Origin: GCA-020356105 sp041602815
Lineage (GTDB): Bacteria; Pseudomonadota; Alphaproteobacteria; UBA8366; JADFVY01
Assembly (NCBI GenBank): GCA_041602815.1
Contig: JBFIFO010000088.1
Location: 1-16,707, forward strand
DNA length: 16,707 bases
Direction: 5' to 3'
Part shown: positions 8,046-14,572 of the stretch, one piece after another
Numbering within the stretch: the stretch's first letter is position 1
Layout: every line of letters begins with the position of its first letter
Made by a program: the position numbers and the translations under genes
Notes under the pieces: model-generated
Told to the model about the DNA's origin: nothing
What the model saw: only the letters and a program-made list of their open reading frames with translations
Databases searched by the model: none

Positions 8046-8624
8046 TTACAGGTTCGCGAACACGAGCAGGAGTATTATCACAATCGCGATGAGGCCGCCA
8101 ACCCACAGGTGGACAGGCAGTTTCCCGGGCTCGACCTCCGCAGCCTTGGCCGCCGGCGCCGCGACCGCGGTCTCTCCGGCGGCCGGGCCCGCGACCAGCT
8201 CGGCGAACCGGGTGAAGAAATCGTCCGCCATCTTCTTGGCCGTCGCGTCGATCAAGCGGCTGCCGATCTGCGCGAGCTTGCCGCCGACCGAGGCGTCCAC
8301 GGTGTAGCTGAGAATGGTCTCGGCGCCGTTTTCGGCGAGCTGCACCGTCGCACCGCCCTTGGCGAAACCGGCGGCGCCGCCCTGGCCCTGTCCGGAAATC
8401 TTGTAGCCCCTGGGCGGATCCATCTCGGACAGCTGGACGGAGCCGTTGAACTTTGCACGTACCGGGCCGACCTTTGCGACGACCTTGGCGTCGAAGGCGT
8501 TCTCGCCGTTCCTGACGAGCTCCTCGCAACCCGGAATGCACTGCCTGAGGATCTCCGGATCGTTCAGGGCGTCCCAGACCGCCTGGCGCGGCGCCGGAAT
8601 TCGGTATTCGCCCGACATCTGCAT
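8046..8624 (-). CDS. coxG: CoxG-like SRPBCC protein with C-terminal membrane anchor
   Basis: This 192-residue protein has an SRPBCC/START-like domain at about 1-146. It begins MQMSGEYRIPAPRQAVWDAL and includes LRQCIPGCEEL, the typical CoxG block, then SYTVDASVGGKLAQIGSRLI. An Ala/Pro/Glu-rich linker (147-168) leads to one transmembrane helix at about 171-190 (VHLWVGGLIAIVIILLLVFA). CoxG proteins help attach or recruit aerobic CO dehydrogenase to the inner membrane (family knowledge). Here it is the first gene of the minus-strand set, with GGAGGGG about 10 bases before its ATG. Similar SRPBCC proteins occur beside other Mo hydroxylases, so it does not prove CO oxidation. Confidence 0.9.
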   Translation of the reverse strand: MQMSGEYRIPAPRQAVWDALNDPEILRQCIPGCEELVRNGENAFDAKVVAKVGPVRAKFNGSVQLSEMDPPRGYKISGQGQGGAAGFAKGGATVQLAENGAETILSYTVDASVGGKLAQIGSRLIDATAKKMADDFFTRFAELVAGPAAGETAVAAPAAKAAEVEPGKLPVHLWVGGLIAIVIILLLVFANL

Positions 8625-8660
8625 GATCGTTACCCCTCCAGTTCCATCCCGGTGCGCCGA

Positions 8661-8701
8661 CCGAAGCCGGCCTCGAAACTAATCGGCGACGGCGGCTTCG
8701 G
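8661..8701. repeat. Perfect 9-bp inverted repeat in the divergent intergenic region
   Basis: CCGAAGCCG (8661-8669) and its exact reverse complement CGGCTTCGG (8693-8701) are separated by 23 bases. They lie in the 204-base region between the divergent CoxG-like and mrpE genes, about 40 bases upstream of the mrp -35 box and 37 bases before the CoxG-like start. It could be a spaced operator or a transcript hairpin in the CoxG-like leader. In GC-rich DNA a repeat of this size can occur by chance. Confidence 0.4.
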
Positions 8702-8739
8702 CAAGATGGCGATGATCGGCGCAGCGCAACCGTCGGCGA

Positions 8740-8769
8740 TTGACGCGCGGTGCGAGGGCTGATTATAAA
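8740..8769 (+). promoter_or_regulatory. Predicted sigma70-like promoter of the mrp operon
   Basis: TTGACG (8740-8745) and TATAAA (8764-8769) are separated by 18 bases, each matching 5 of 6 consensus bases. The AT-rich GATTATAAAG stands out in a GC-rich background. Transcription would start near 8776, leaving a leader of about 53 bases before the mrpE start. This is the strongest promoter-like sequence I see in the window. No FNR- or NNR-type TTGAT-N4-ATCAA box accompanies it. Confidence 0.6.
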
Positions 8770-8828
8770 GCGCCGGCAATTCGCCGCGACAAGGCGAACG
8801 CATCGGACGCCACACGCCGGGGGGATTC

Positions 8829-9338
8829 TTGCTGAGAGCACTGTCAATGGGAGGTGTCCTGGCGCTCGCCTGGCTGCTGCTGTCGGGACACTACACCCCC
8901 CTTATCCTCTCGTTTGGCCTGATCTCCGTGATCGCCGTGGTGGCGATCGCGTTGCGCATGGACGTTCTGGACCACGAAGGCTTGCCCATCCACCTGACGT
9001 GGTATTTCCCGGGATACTGGGTCTGGCTGGCGGTCGAGATCGTCAAGGCCAACATCGACGTGGCGAGGCGCGTCTGGTCGCCGTCGCTGCCCATATCGCC
9101 GACGCTGTTCCTGTTGAAGACCAGCCAGCCTGGCGAACTCGGCCAGGTGATCTACGCCAACTCGATTACCCTGACGCCCGGGACCGTCAGCGTGTCGTTG
9201 GCCGATGGCCATGTCCTCGTGCACGCGATCGCGCGCGAGGTCGGAGAGAGCCTCGCCGAAGGCGAGATGGACCGCCGCGTGGCCCGGCTGGAGGCCTCGG
9301 GCGTGAACGCGCGATCCCCCGTGCCGCCGGAGGCGTGA
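8829..9338 (+). CDS. mrpE: Mrp-type Na+/H+ antiporter subunit E
   Basis: This 169-residue protein is the usual MrpE/MnhE length. It has N-terminal hydrophobic segments (about 7-45, LALAWLLLSGHYTPLILSFG, and about 60-80 around WYFPGYWVWLAVEIVKANID) and a cytoplasmic domain with NSITLTPGTVSVSLADGHVL, the family signature. MrpE is needed for assembly and stability of the antiporter. The TTG at 8829 gives MLRALSMGG, typical of the family, with GGGGG (8819-8823) upstream. The alternative ATG at 8847 has a poorer ribosome binding site and would shorten the first helix. It is the first gene of the operon. Its stop overlaps the mrpF start (TGATG). Confidence 0.92.
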   Translation: MLRALSMGGVLALAWLLLSGHYTPLILSFGLISVIAVVAIALRMDVLDHEGLPIHLTWYFPGYWVWLAVEIVKANIDVARRVWSPSLPISPTLFLLKTSQPGELGQVIYANSITLTPGTVSVSLADGHVLVHAIAREVGESLAEGEMDRRVARLEASGVNARSPVPPEA

Positions 9339-9613
9339 TGTTCATCGCCGCCGCTGCCGCCATCCTGATCACGATGCTGCTGGCCCTTCTGCGGGCCTTC
9401 ATCGGGCCGACCCTGTACGACCGGATCCTGGCGGTGAACACGTTCGGCACCAAGACGGTGCTGATGATCGCGGTGCTCGGCTTCCTGATGGGGCGGCCGG
9501 ATTTCCTCGACATCGCCCTGCTCTACGCGTTGATCAACTTCATCGGCACCATCGCCGTACTGAAGTTCTTCCGCTACGGCGACCTCGGCCGCGCCGGGGA
9601 GCGGGATTCATGA
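9338..9613 (+). CDS. mrpF: Mrp-type antiporter subunit F
   Basis: This 91-residue membrane protein has three hydrophobic segments: about 2-20, 32-50 (TVLMIAVLGFLMGRPDFLDI includes the conserved loop) and 55-75 (ALLYALINFIGTIAVLKF). FIGPTLYDRILAVNTFGTK at 22-40 is the typical MrpF block. It is a small accessory subunit of the Mrp complex, and its partners are the flanking E and G genes. It overlaps mrpE by one base and mrpG by four bases. Confidence 0.93.
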   Translation: MFIAAAAAILITMLLALLRAFIGPTLYDRILAVNTFGTKTVLMIAVLGFLMGRPDFLDIALLYALINFIGTIAVLKFFRYGDLGRAGERDS

Positions 9614-9966
9614 CGGCCATGCTGCTCGATACGGTCAGCTGGCTGCTGATATCGGGCGGCGCGTTCTTCGTCGTCACCGGCGGGGTCGGCCTGCTGCGCC
9701 TGCCCGACGTCTACGCCCGCATGCACGCGGCCGGTATGACGGACACGCTGGGCGCAGGTCTGTTCATCGCCGGCATGGCGGTGCAGGCGGGGTTCAGCCT
9801 GGTCACGGTCAAGCTGCTGCTGATCCTGCTGGTCATCCTGTTCACCAGCCCGACGGCGACCTATGCGCTGGCGAATGCGGTGTGGTCCGGCGGGGTCCAG
9901 CCGAAGCGCCTTGACGGCACGGCGTGCGAAACCATCGACAGGAGTGACGGGCCATCGACGAGCTGA
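9610..9966 (+). CDS. mrpG: Mrp-type antiporter subunit G
   Basis: This 118-residue protein has three hydrophobic segments at about 6-28, 42-62 and 64-90. GGVGLLRLPDVYARMHAAGM at 24-43 is the MrpG/MnhG signature, and LFTSPTATYALANAV closes the conserved core. It is a small structural subunit of the Mrp complex. The start ATG at 9610 overlaps the mrpF stop (ATGA). The last 20 or so residues are polar and not conserved as far as I know, and their coding bases contain the ribosome binding site and likely true start of the next gene. The reading frame ends at the TGA at 9964-9966. Confidence 0.92.
   Translation: MTAMLLDTVSWLLISGGAFFVVTGGVGLLRLPDVYARMHAAGMTDTLGAGLFIAGMAVQAGFSLVTVKLLLILLVILFTSPTATYALANAVWSGGVQPKRLDGTACETIDRSDGPSTS
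9940..9956 (+). promoter_or_regulatory. Ribosome binding site pointing to an ATC start for the A'-type subunit
   Basis: AGGAG (9940-9944) is followed after nine bases by ATC (9954-9956), which is in frame with the next gene. A TGA in the same frame at 9945-9947 limits any further extension. From the ATC the protein would begin with DELINIVLLSFMAMT after the initiator, completing the first membrane helix. No ATG, GTG or TTG in frame lies between that stop and the ATG at 9990, which has no Shine-Dalgarno of its own. Confidence 0.45.
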
Positions 9967-9989
9967 TCAACATCGTCCTGCTGTCCTTC

Positions 9990-10532
9990 ATGGCAATGAC
10001 CGTATACATGGTCGTGCGGATGCAGAACCTGTTCGCGGTTGTGATGCTCGGCGGCATCTACAGCCTGCTGGCGGCCGCCCTCCTGGTCGTGCTGGACGCG
10101 GTCGACGTGGCGTTCACCGAGGCCGCGGTCGGCGCCGGCATCTCGACGGTGCTGGCACTCGGCGCGCTGGCGCTGACCACCAGCCAGGAGAAGGAGAGCA
10201 AACGGAGCCCGCTCTACTCGGCGGCCATCGTCGTTGTTGCCATGGTCACCTGGGCGGCGCTGATCCTTGGCAGCCTGGACATGCCGCTTTACGGCGATCC
10301 GACGGCGCCGATCCACCAGCACGTCGCGGACCGCTACATCGCAGAGGGCCAGCGCGAGACCGGCGTGCCCAACATCGTGACAGCCGTGCTGGCGAGCTAT
10401 CGCGGGTTCGATACGCTGGGCGAGGTGATGGTCATCTTCACCGCAGGAATCGGCGTATTGCTGGCGTTCTCGGCGGCCAAGACCCGGCGGCCCCCCAAGG
10501 ACGAAACCGACGGCGGGGAGGGCGGTGCATGA
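9990..10532 (+). CDS. Mrp-type antiporter subunit matching the C-terminal part of MrpA (MbhD+MbhE-like)
   Basis: This protein has 180 residues from the first ATG, or 192 if initiation is at the ATC at 9954. The first half is a DUF4040/MbhD-type domain (LFAVVMLGGIYSLLAAALLV, then DAVDVAFTEAAVGAGISTVL). The second half is MbhE-like, with YRGFDTLGEVMVIFTAG, the motif found at the C-terminus of full MrpA. So the two small domains that end the usual 750-800-residue MrpA stand here as a separate protein without the large NuoL-like part. It would help link the antiporter modules and form the cation path (inference). Starting at 9990 loses part of the first helix, which makes the upstream start more likely. 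The stop overlaps mrpB (ATGA). Confidence 0.85.
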   Translation: MAMTVYMVVRMQNLFAVVMLGGIYSLLAAALLVVLDAVDVAFTEAAVGAGISTVLALGALALTTSQEKESKRSPLYSAAIVVVAMVTWAALILGSLDMPLYGDPTAPIHQHVADRYIAEGQRETGVPNIVTAVLASYRGFDTLGEVMVIFTAGIGVLLAFSAAKTRRPPKDETDGGEGGA

Positions 10533-10945
10533 CCCATCATCTGGTCCTGCGGGTGATCGCGAAACTGCTGATCCCGTTCATCATGCTGTTCGGTCTGTAC
10601 GTGCAGTTCCACGGCGACTTCGGGCCGGGTGGCGGCTTCCAGGCCGGCGTCATCTTCGCCTCCGCCTTCATCCTCTATGCGCTGGTGTTCGGCGTCGACG
10701 TGGCGCGCAAGGTGGCGCCCGACTGGGCGGTGCGCACCTGCATCGCACTCGGGGCGCTGATCTACGGCGGCACCGGCCTGGTGTCCATTTTCAGGGGCGG
10801 CAATTACCTCGACTACTCGGTGCTCAGCGCCGACCCGGTGGCCGGGCAGCACCTCGGGATCCTGGTCATCGAAGTCGGGGTCGGCGTCACCGTGGCGTCG
10901 GTCATGATGGCCATCTTCTTCGGCTTCGCGGGACGCGGACGGTAG
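10529..10945 (+). CDS. mrpB: Mrp-type antiporter subunit B
   Basis: This 138-residue MnhB-domain protein has four hydrophobic segments (about 8-26, 38-58, 68-88 and 108-133). HGDFGPGGGFQAGVIFASAF at 28-47 is the family signature. It is a membrane subunit of the Mrp complex. The ATG at 10529 overlaps the preceding stop (ATGA). A longer in-frame reading from 9863 is an antisense-free but out-of-frame reading of the A'-type gene and is rejected. Its stop lies 5 bases before mrpC. Confidence 0.92.
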   Translation: MTHHLVLRVIAKLLIPFIMLFGLYVQFHGDFGPGGGFQAGVIFASAFILYALVFGVDVARKVAPDWAVRTCIALGALIYGGTGLVSIFRGGNYLDYSVLSADPVAGQHLGILVIEVGVGVTVASVMMAIFFGFAGRGR

Positions 10946-10950
10946 CACCG

Positions 10951-11304
10951 ATGGAGCTTCTCGGCCTCTACAATTACTGGATCGTCTTCTTCCTGATGAT
11001 GTGCGGGTTCTACATCGTGATCGCCCGCGGCAACCTGGTGAAGAAGATCGTCGGGCTGAACATCTTCCAGGCCTCGGTCTTCGTCTTTTACATCAGCATG
11101 GGCAAGGTGTCCGGGGGCACGGCACCGATCATCATCGAGGGCGCGACCGCCTACTCCAACCCGCTGCCCCATGTGCTGATCCTCACGGCCATCGTGGTCG
11201 GCGTCGCCACCACGGCGCTGGGTCTCAGCCTCGTCGTGCGCATCAACGAGGCCTACGGCACCGTCGAAGAAGAAGAACTCGGCGAAATGGGCGAGGACGC
11301 CTGA
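10951..11304 (+). CDS. mrpC: Mrp-type antiporter subunit C (NuoK-like)
   Basis: This 117-residue, three-helix protein is homologous to complex I subunit NuoK. Helices are at about 8-25, 32-50 and 76-97. NPLPHVLILTAIVVGVATTA at 70-89 is the MrpC/NuoK-type signature. The C-terminal tail is acidic (EEEELGEMGEDA). It probably couples the D-type antiporter modules. The ATG at 10951 comes 5 bases after the mrpB stop, and its stop overlaps the first D-type gene (TGATG). Confidence 0.93.
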   Translation: MELLGLYNYWIVFFLMMCGFYIVIARGNLVKKIVGLNIFQASVFVFYISMGKVSGGTAPIIIEGATAYSNPLPHVLILTAIVVGVATTALGLSLVVRINEAYGTVEEEELGEMGEDA

Positions 11305-12785
11305 TGCTGGCGCTGCATTTCCCGGCCCTGCAGGTGGTCCTGCCGCTGCTGATGGCGCCGGTGTGCGTGCTGCTCCGCAATGCGCGCCTGGCGTGGCTGG
11401 CGGCGCTGGCGATCTCGTGGGCCACGTTCGGGCTGGCCGCCTTCGTGCTGGCCGAGGTCCTCATCGGCGGGCCGATTTCCTATGCGCTGGGGGGATGGGC
11501 GCCGCCCTGGGGAATCGAGTTCCGCGTCGACTCCCTGAACGGCTTCGTGCTGTTCATCGTCGCCGGCATCGGCGCGACCGTGATGCTGTTCGCGCCGCAT
11601 AGCGTCGAGCGGGAAATCGGAAACGACCGGGCTTACCTGTTCTACACGGCCTTTCTTCTCTGCCTGGCCGGCCTGCTCGGCGTGACCATCACCGGCGATG
11701 CCTTCAACCTGTTCGTGTTCCTCGAGATCTCGTCGCTGTCGTCCTATGTGCTGATCAGTCTCGGGCAGGACCGGCGGGCGCTATATGCCGCCTACCAGTA
11801 CCTCATCCTCGGCACCGTTGGTGCGACCCTGTACCTGATCGGCGTCGGACTGCTGTACCAGGCGACCGGCACCCTAAACATGGTCGATCTGGCACACCGC
11901 CTCGGGGCCCTGCACGATGTCCGCGGCGTGCGCGTCGCCTTCGCGTTCCTGAGCGTCGGCCTGTCGCTCAAGCTCGCGCTGTTCCCGCTGCATCTCTGGC
12001 TGCCGAACGCCTACACCTACGCGCCGTCGCCGGTGACGGCGTTCCTCGCTGCGACGGCGACCAAGGTCGCGGTCTATGCGTTGTTGCGTTTCCTCTTTAC
12101 CGTCTTCGGCGCCGAATTCTCGTTCACGATTCTGCCCATGGGCCCGCCGATGGCGGTGCTGGCGGTACTGGCCATGTTCACGGCGTCCATCGTCGCCATC
12201 TTCCAGGAAAACGTCAAACGCATGCTCGCATACTCGAGCATCGCGCAAATCGGCTACATGGTGCTGGGCATCAGCCTCGTCACCGTCGATGGGCTGACTG
12301 CCTCGATCCTGCACGTGTTCAACCACGCGCTGATGAAGGGCGCGCTTTTCCTCGCGATGGGCTGCGTCTACTACCGCATCTCCTCGGTGCACATCGACGA
12401 CTTCGCGGGGCTTGCGAAGCGGATGCCTTGGACGGCGGCAGCCTTCGTCGGCGGCGGGCTGAGCCTGATCGGCGTGCCGCTCACGGCCGGTTTCATCAGC
12501 AAATGGTACCTCGTCCTCGCGGCCCTCGAACGCAACATGTGGCCGGTTGCGGCGCTGATCGTGATCTCGTCGCTGCTCGCGGTGATCTATGTCTGGCGGG
12601 TCGTCGAGCAGGCCTATTTCCGGCCCCCGCCGGCGGGCAAAGACGTCCGCGAGGAGGCCCCGCTCGGCCTGTTGATCCCGACCTGGATACTGGTCGCCGC
12701 CAACGTCTATTTCGGGGTCCATGCCGGGCTGACCGCCCGCGTCGCCGGGCAGGCGGCACAGACCCTTCTGGGAGGTGCGCCGTGA
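11304..12785 (+). CDS. mrpD: Mrp-type antiporter subunit D, first copy
   Basis: This 493-residue protein is the usual MrpD length and has about 14 transmembrane helices of the ND2/ND4/ND5 antiporter-like family. The charged residues of the proton path are present: E141 in the TM5-type helix (FVFLEISSLSSY), K223 (GLSLKLALFPLHLWLP), K254 (ATKVAVYALL) and K345 in the TM12-type helix (FNHALMKGALFL). The broken-helix region and HLWLPNAYTYAPSPVTAFLA are typical MrpD, so of the three D-type genes this is the closest to canonical MrpD. It moves protons against Na+ or another cation in the inner membrane. It overlaps mrpC by one base, and its stop overlaps the next gene (GTGA). Confidence 0.93.
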   Translation: MLALHFPALQVVLPLLMAPVCVLLRNARLAWLAALAISWATFGLAAFVLAEVLIGGPISYALGGWAPPWGIEFRVDSLNGFVLFIVAGIGATVMLFAPHSVEREIGNDRAYLFYTAFLLCLAGLLGVTITGDAFNLFVFLEISSLSSYVLISLGQDRRALYAAYQYLILGTVGATLYLIGVGLLYQATGTLNMVDLAHRLGALHDVRGVRVAFAFLSVGLSLKLALFPLHLWLPNAYTYAPSPVTAFLAATATKVAVYALLRFLFTVFGAEFSFTILPMGPPMAVLAVLAMFTASIVAIFQENVKRMLAYSSIAQIGYMVLGISLVTVDGLTASILHVFNHALMKGALFLAMGCVYYRISSVHIDDFAGLAKRMPWTAAAFVGGGLSLIGVPLTAGFISKWYLVLAALERNMWPVAALIVISSLLAVIYVWRVVEQAYFRPPPAGKDVREEAPLGLLIPTWILVAANVYFGVHAGLTARVAGQAAQTLLGGAP

Positions 12786-14284
12786 GCCCGGCCGAGGCCA
12801 TCATCGCCGCCGTCTTGGTGCCGCTCGCGGGCGCCGTGCTGATCGCGATTTCGGGCCGGTGGCCAAACCTGCGCGAGACGGTGACGCTCGTCACCGCGGT
12901 CATCCTGTTCGCGGTCGTGCTGAGCCTGGCCCCCGCCGTCGCCGACGGGGCGCGGCCGACGGCAATTCTCATCCAGACCCTGCCCGGTGTGCCGCTGGCC
13001 TTCGAGGTCGAGCCGCTCGGCATGCTGTTCGCACTGATCGCGTCCGGACTCTGGATCGTCACCTCGGTCTATTCCATCGGCTACATGCGAGGCAATGACG
13101 AGCACAACCAGACCCGCTTCTATGTCTGTTTCGCGATTGCGCTGTCGAGCACGATGGGCGTCGCATTTGCCGGTAACTTGCTGACGCTGTTCGTATTCTA
13201 CGAGGTCCTGACGCTGTCGACCTATCCTCTGGTCACGCATCACGGCGACGAGGAGTCGGTCAAGGCCGGGCGAACCTATCTCGGCATCCTGATATCGACC
13301 TCGATTGGCCTGCAGCTCGTCGCCATTCTGTGGACCTGGCTGATTGCGGGCACCCTCGACTTCCGGCTCGGCGGGATCCTGTCGGGCCGCGCCGACGGAA
13401 CGATGACGGCGATCCTGCTGGCGCTTTACGCTTACGGCACCGGCAAGGCTGCGTTGATGCCGATTCATCGTTGGCTGCCTGCGGCGATGGTCGCGCCGAC
13501 CCCGGTCAGTGCCCTCCTGCATGCCGTGGCCGTGGTCAAGGCCGGCGTGTTTTGTGTCGTCAAGGTCGTGATCTATGTCTTCGGAATCGAGTTCCTGTCG
13601 CTCACGGGGGCCAGCGAATGGCTGATGTATGTGGCTGCCGCGACGCTGCTGATCGCCTCGCTGGTGGCGATGACCAAGGACAATCTCAAGGCCCGTCTCG
13701 CCTATTCCACCGTAAGCCAGCTCTCCTACGTCGTGCTGGGCGCGGCGCTTGCCACCAGTTGGGGCGTGATCGGGTCGGGCATGCACATCGCCATGCACGC
13801 CCTCGGCAAGATCACCCTGTTCTTCTGCGCCGGCGCCATTTACACCGCACTGCACAAGACCGAGATCAGCGACATGGACGGTATCGGCCGGCAGATGCCG
13901 GTCACCCTGACCGCGTTCCTGATCGGTGCGCTGAGCATTATCGGATTGCCGCCGATGGGGGGTATGTGGAGCAAATGGTACTTGATCCTGGGGGCGGTCG
14001 AGGCTCATCAGCTGGTGTTCGTCGGCGCGCTGCTGATCAGCTCGCTGCTGAACGTCGCCTACTTGCTGCCCCTCGTCGCGCGCGCCTTCTTCCTGCCGCC
14101 GCGCGCGCCGGTCACCCAGTCGGTCGGCGCTGTGGCGGCACCGGGCAAGGGGCTGGCCGACGGCATCCGTGAAGCCCCCCTGTTCTGCCTGGTCCCGCTC
14201 TGCATGACTGCGCTCGGCTGCGTTGCACTGTTTTTCTATGCCGATCGCGTCTATGCGCTGCTGACGCAGATCGCCGCGCCGTAA
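12782..14284 (+). CDS. Mrp-type antiporter subunit D, second copy (MrpD/NuoL-M-like)
   Basis: This 500-residue protein has about 14 membrane helices. The antiporter residues are E141 (FVFYEVLTLSTYPLVTHHGD), K222 (GTGKAALMPIHRWLPAAM), K253 (VVKAGVFCVVK) and K343 (HALGKITLFFCAGA). APTPVSALLHAVAVVKAG is closer to the NuoL/MrpA N-terminal style than the first copy is, so it may take the place of the large module of MrpA (inference). The start is the GTG at 12782, overlapping the first D-type stop; a longer in-frame reading from 12428 runs through that gene in the wrong frame. GGAGG lies about 8 bases upstream. Confidence 0.92.
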   Translation: MSPAEAIIAAVLVPLAGAVLIAISGRWPNLRETVTLVTAVILFAVVLSLAPAVADGARPTAILIQTLPGVPLAFEVEPLGMLFALIASGLWIVTSVYSIGYMRGNDEHNQTRFYVCFAIALSSTMGVAFAGNLLTLFVFYEVLTLSTYPLVTHHGDEESVKAGRTYLGILISTSIGLQLVAILWTWLIAGTLDFRLGGILSGRADGTMTAILLALYAYGTGKAALMPIHRWLPAAMVAPTPVSALLHAVAVVKAGVFCVVKVVIYVFGIEFLSLTGASEWLMYVAAATLLIASLVAMTKDNLKARLAYSTVSQLSYVVLGAALATSWGVIGSGMHIAMHALGKITLFFCAGAIYTALHKTEISDMDGIGRQMPVTLTAFLIGALSIIGLPPMGGMWSKWYLILGAVEAHQLVFVGALLISSLLNVAYLLPLVARAFFLPPRAPVTQSVGAVAAPGKGLADGIREAPLFCLVPLCMTALGCVALFFYADRVYALLTQIAAP

Positions 14285-14302
14285 ACGGGGGAGGAGGCCG
14301 CC

Positions 14303-14572
14303 ATGACCCGGAAGACGGATCGAACGCCCGAGGACAAGCGCTACTGGCTCGACGATTCCCGTAACGTCGACAAGATCTTCTGGGCACTCGTGCTGATCTG
14401 TTTCCTGCTGTTCGGCGCGGACGCGTTCTACACCAAAAAGGTTCATTTCCCGTTCGAGGGATGGTTTGGGTTCTTCGGAATCTTTGGCTTCGTCGCCTGT
14501 GTCGGCCTGGTTCTGGCGGCCAAGGAGCTGCGCAAGGTGCTGAAGCGGGACGAGGACTATTATGATCGGTAG
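14303..14572 (+). CDS. Small two-helix membrane protein of the Mrp-like operon, unknown function
   Basis: This 89-residue protein has a polar N-terminus (MTRKTDRTPEDKRYWLDDSR). The first hydrophobic segment is at about 25-43 (IFWALVLICFLLFGADAF). A KKVHFPFEGWFGFFGIFG loop leads into a second segment at about 53-73. The tail is charged (KELRKVLKRDEDYYDR), and both ends are probably cytoplasmic. GGAGGAGG lies just before its ATG, and its end overlaps the third D-type gene by 11 bases, so it is certainly translated with the operon. I do not recognise it as a canonical Mrp A-G subunit. Its position between two D-type subunits suggests a docking or assembly role for one of them (inference). Confidence 0.85.
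   Translation: MTRKTDRTPEDKRYWLDDSRNVDKIFWALVLICFLLFGADAFYTKKVHFPFEGWFGFFGIFGFVACVGLVLAAKELRKVLKRDEDYYDR

Noticed and set aside
8041..8624. Proof of aerobic CO oxidation from the CoxG-like gene
   Set aside because: CoxG-like SRPBCC proteins accompany several Mo hydroxylases, and the CoxL active-site sequence that would decide this is absent here.
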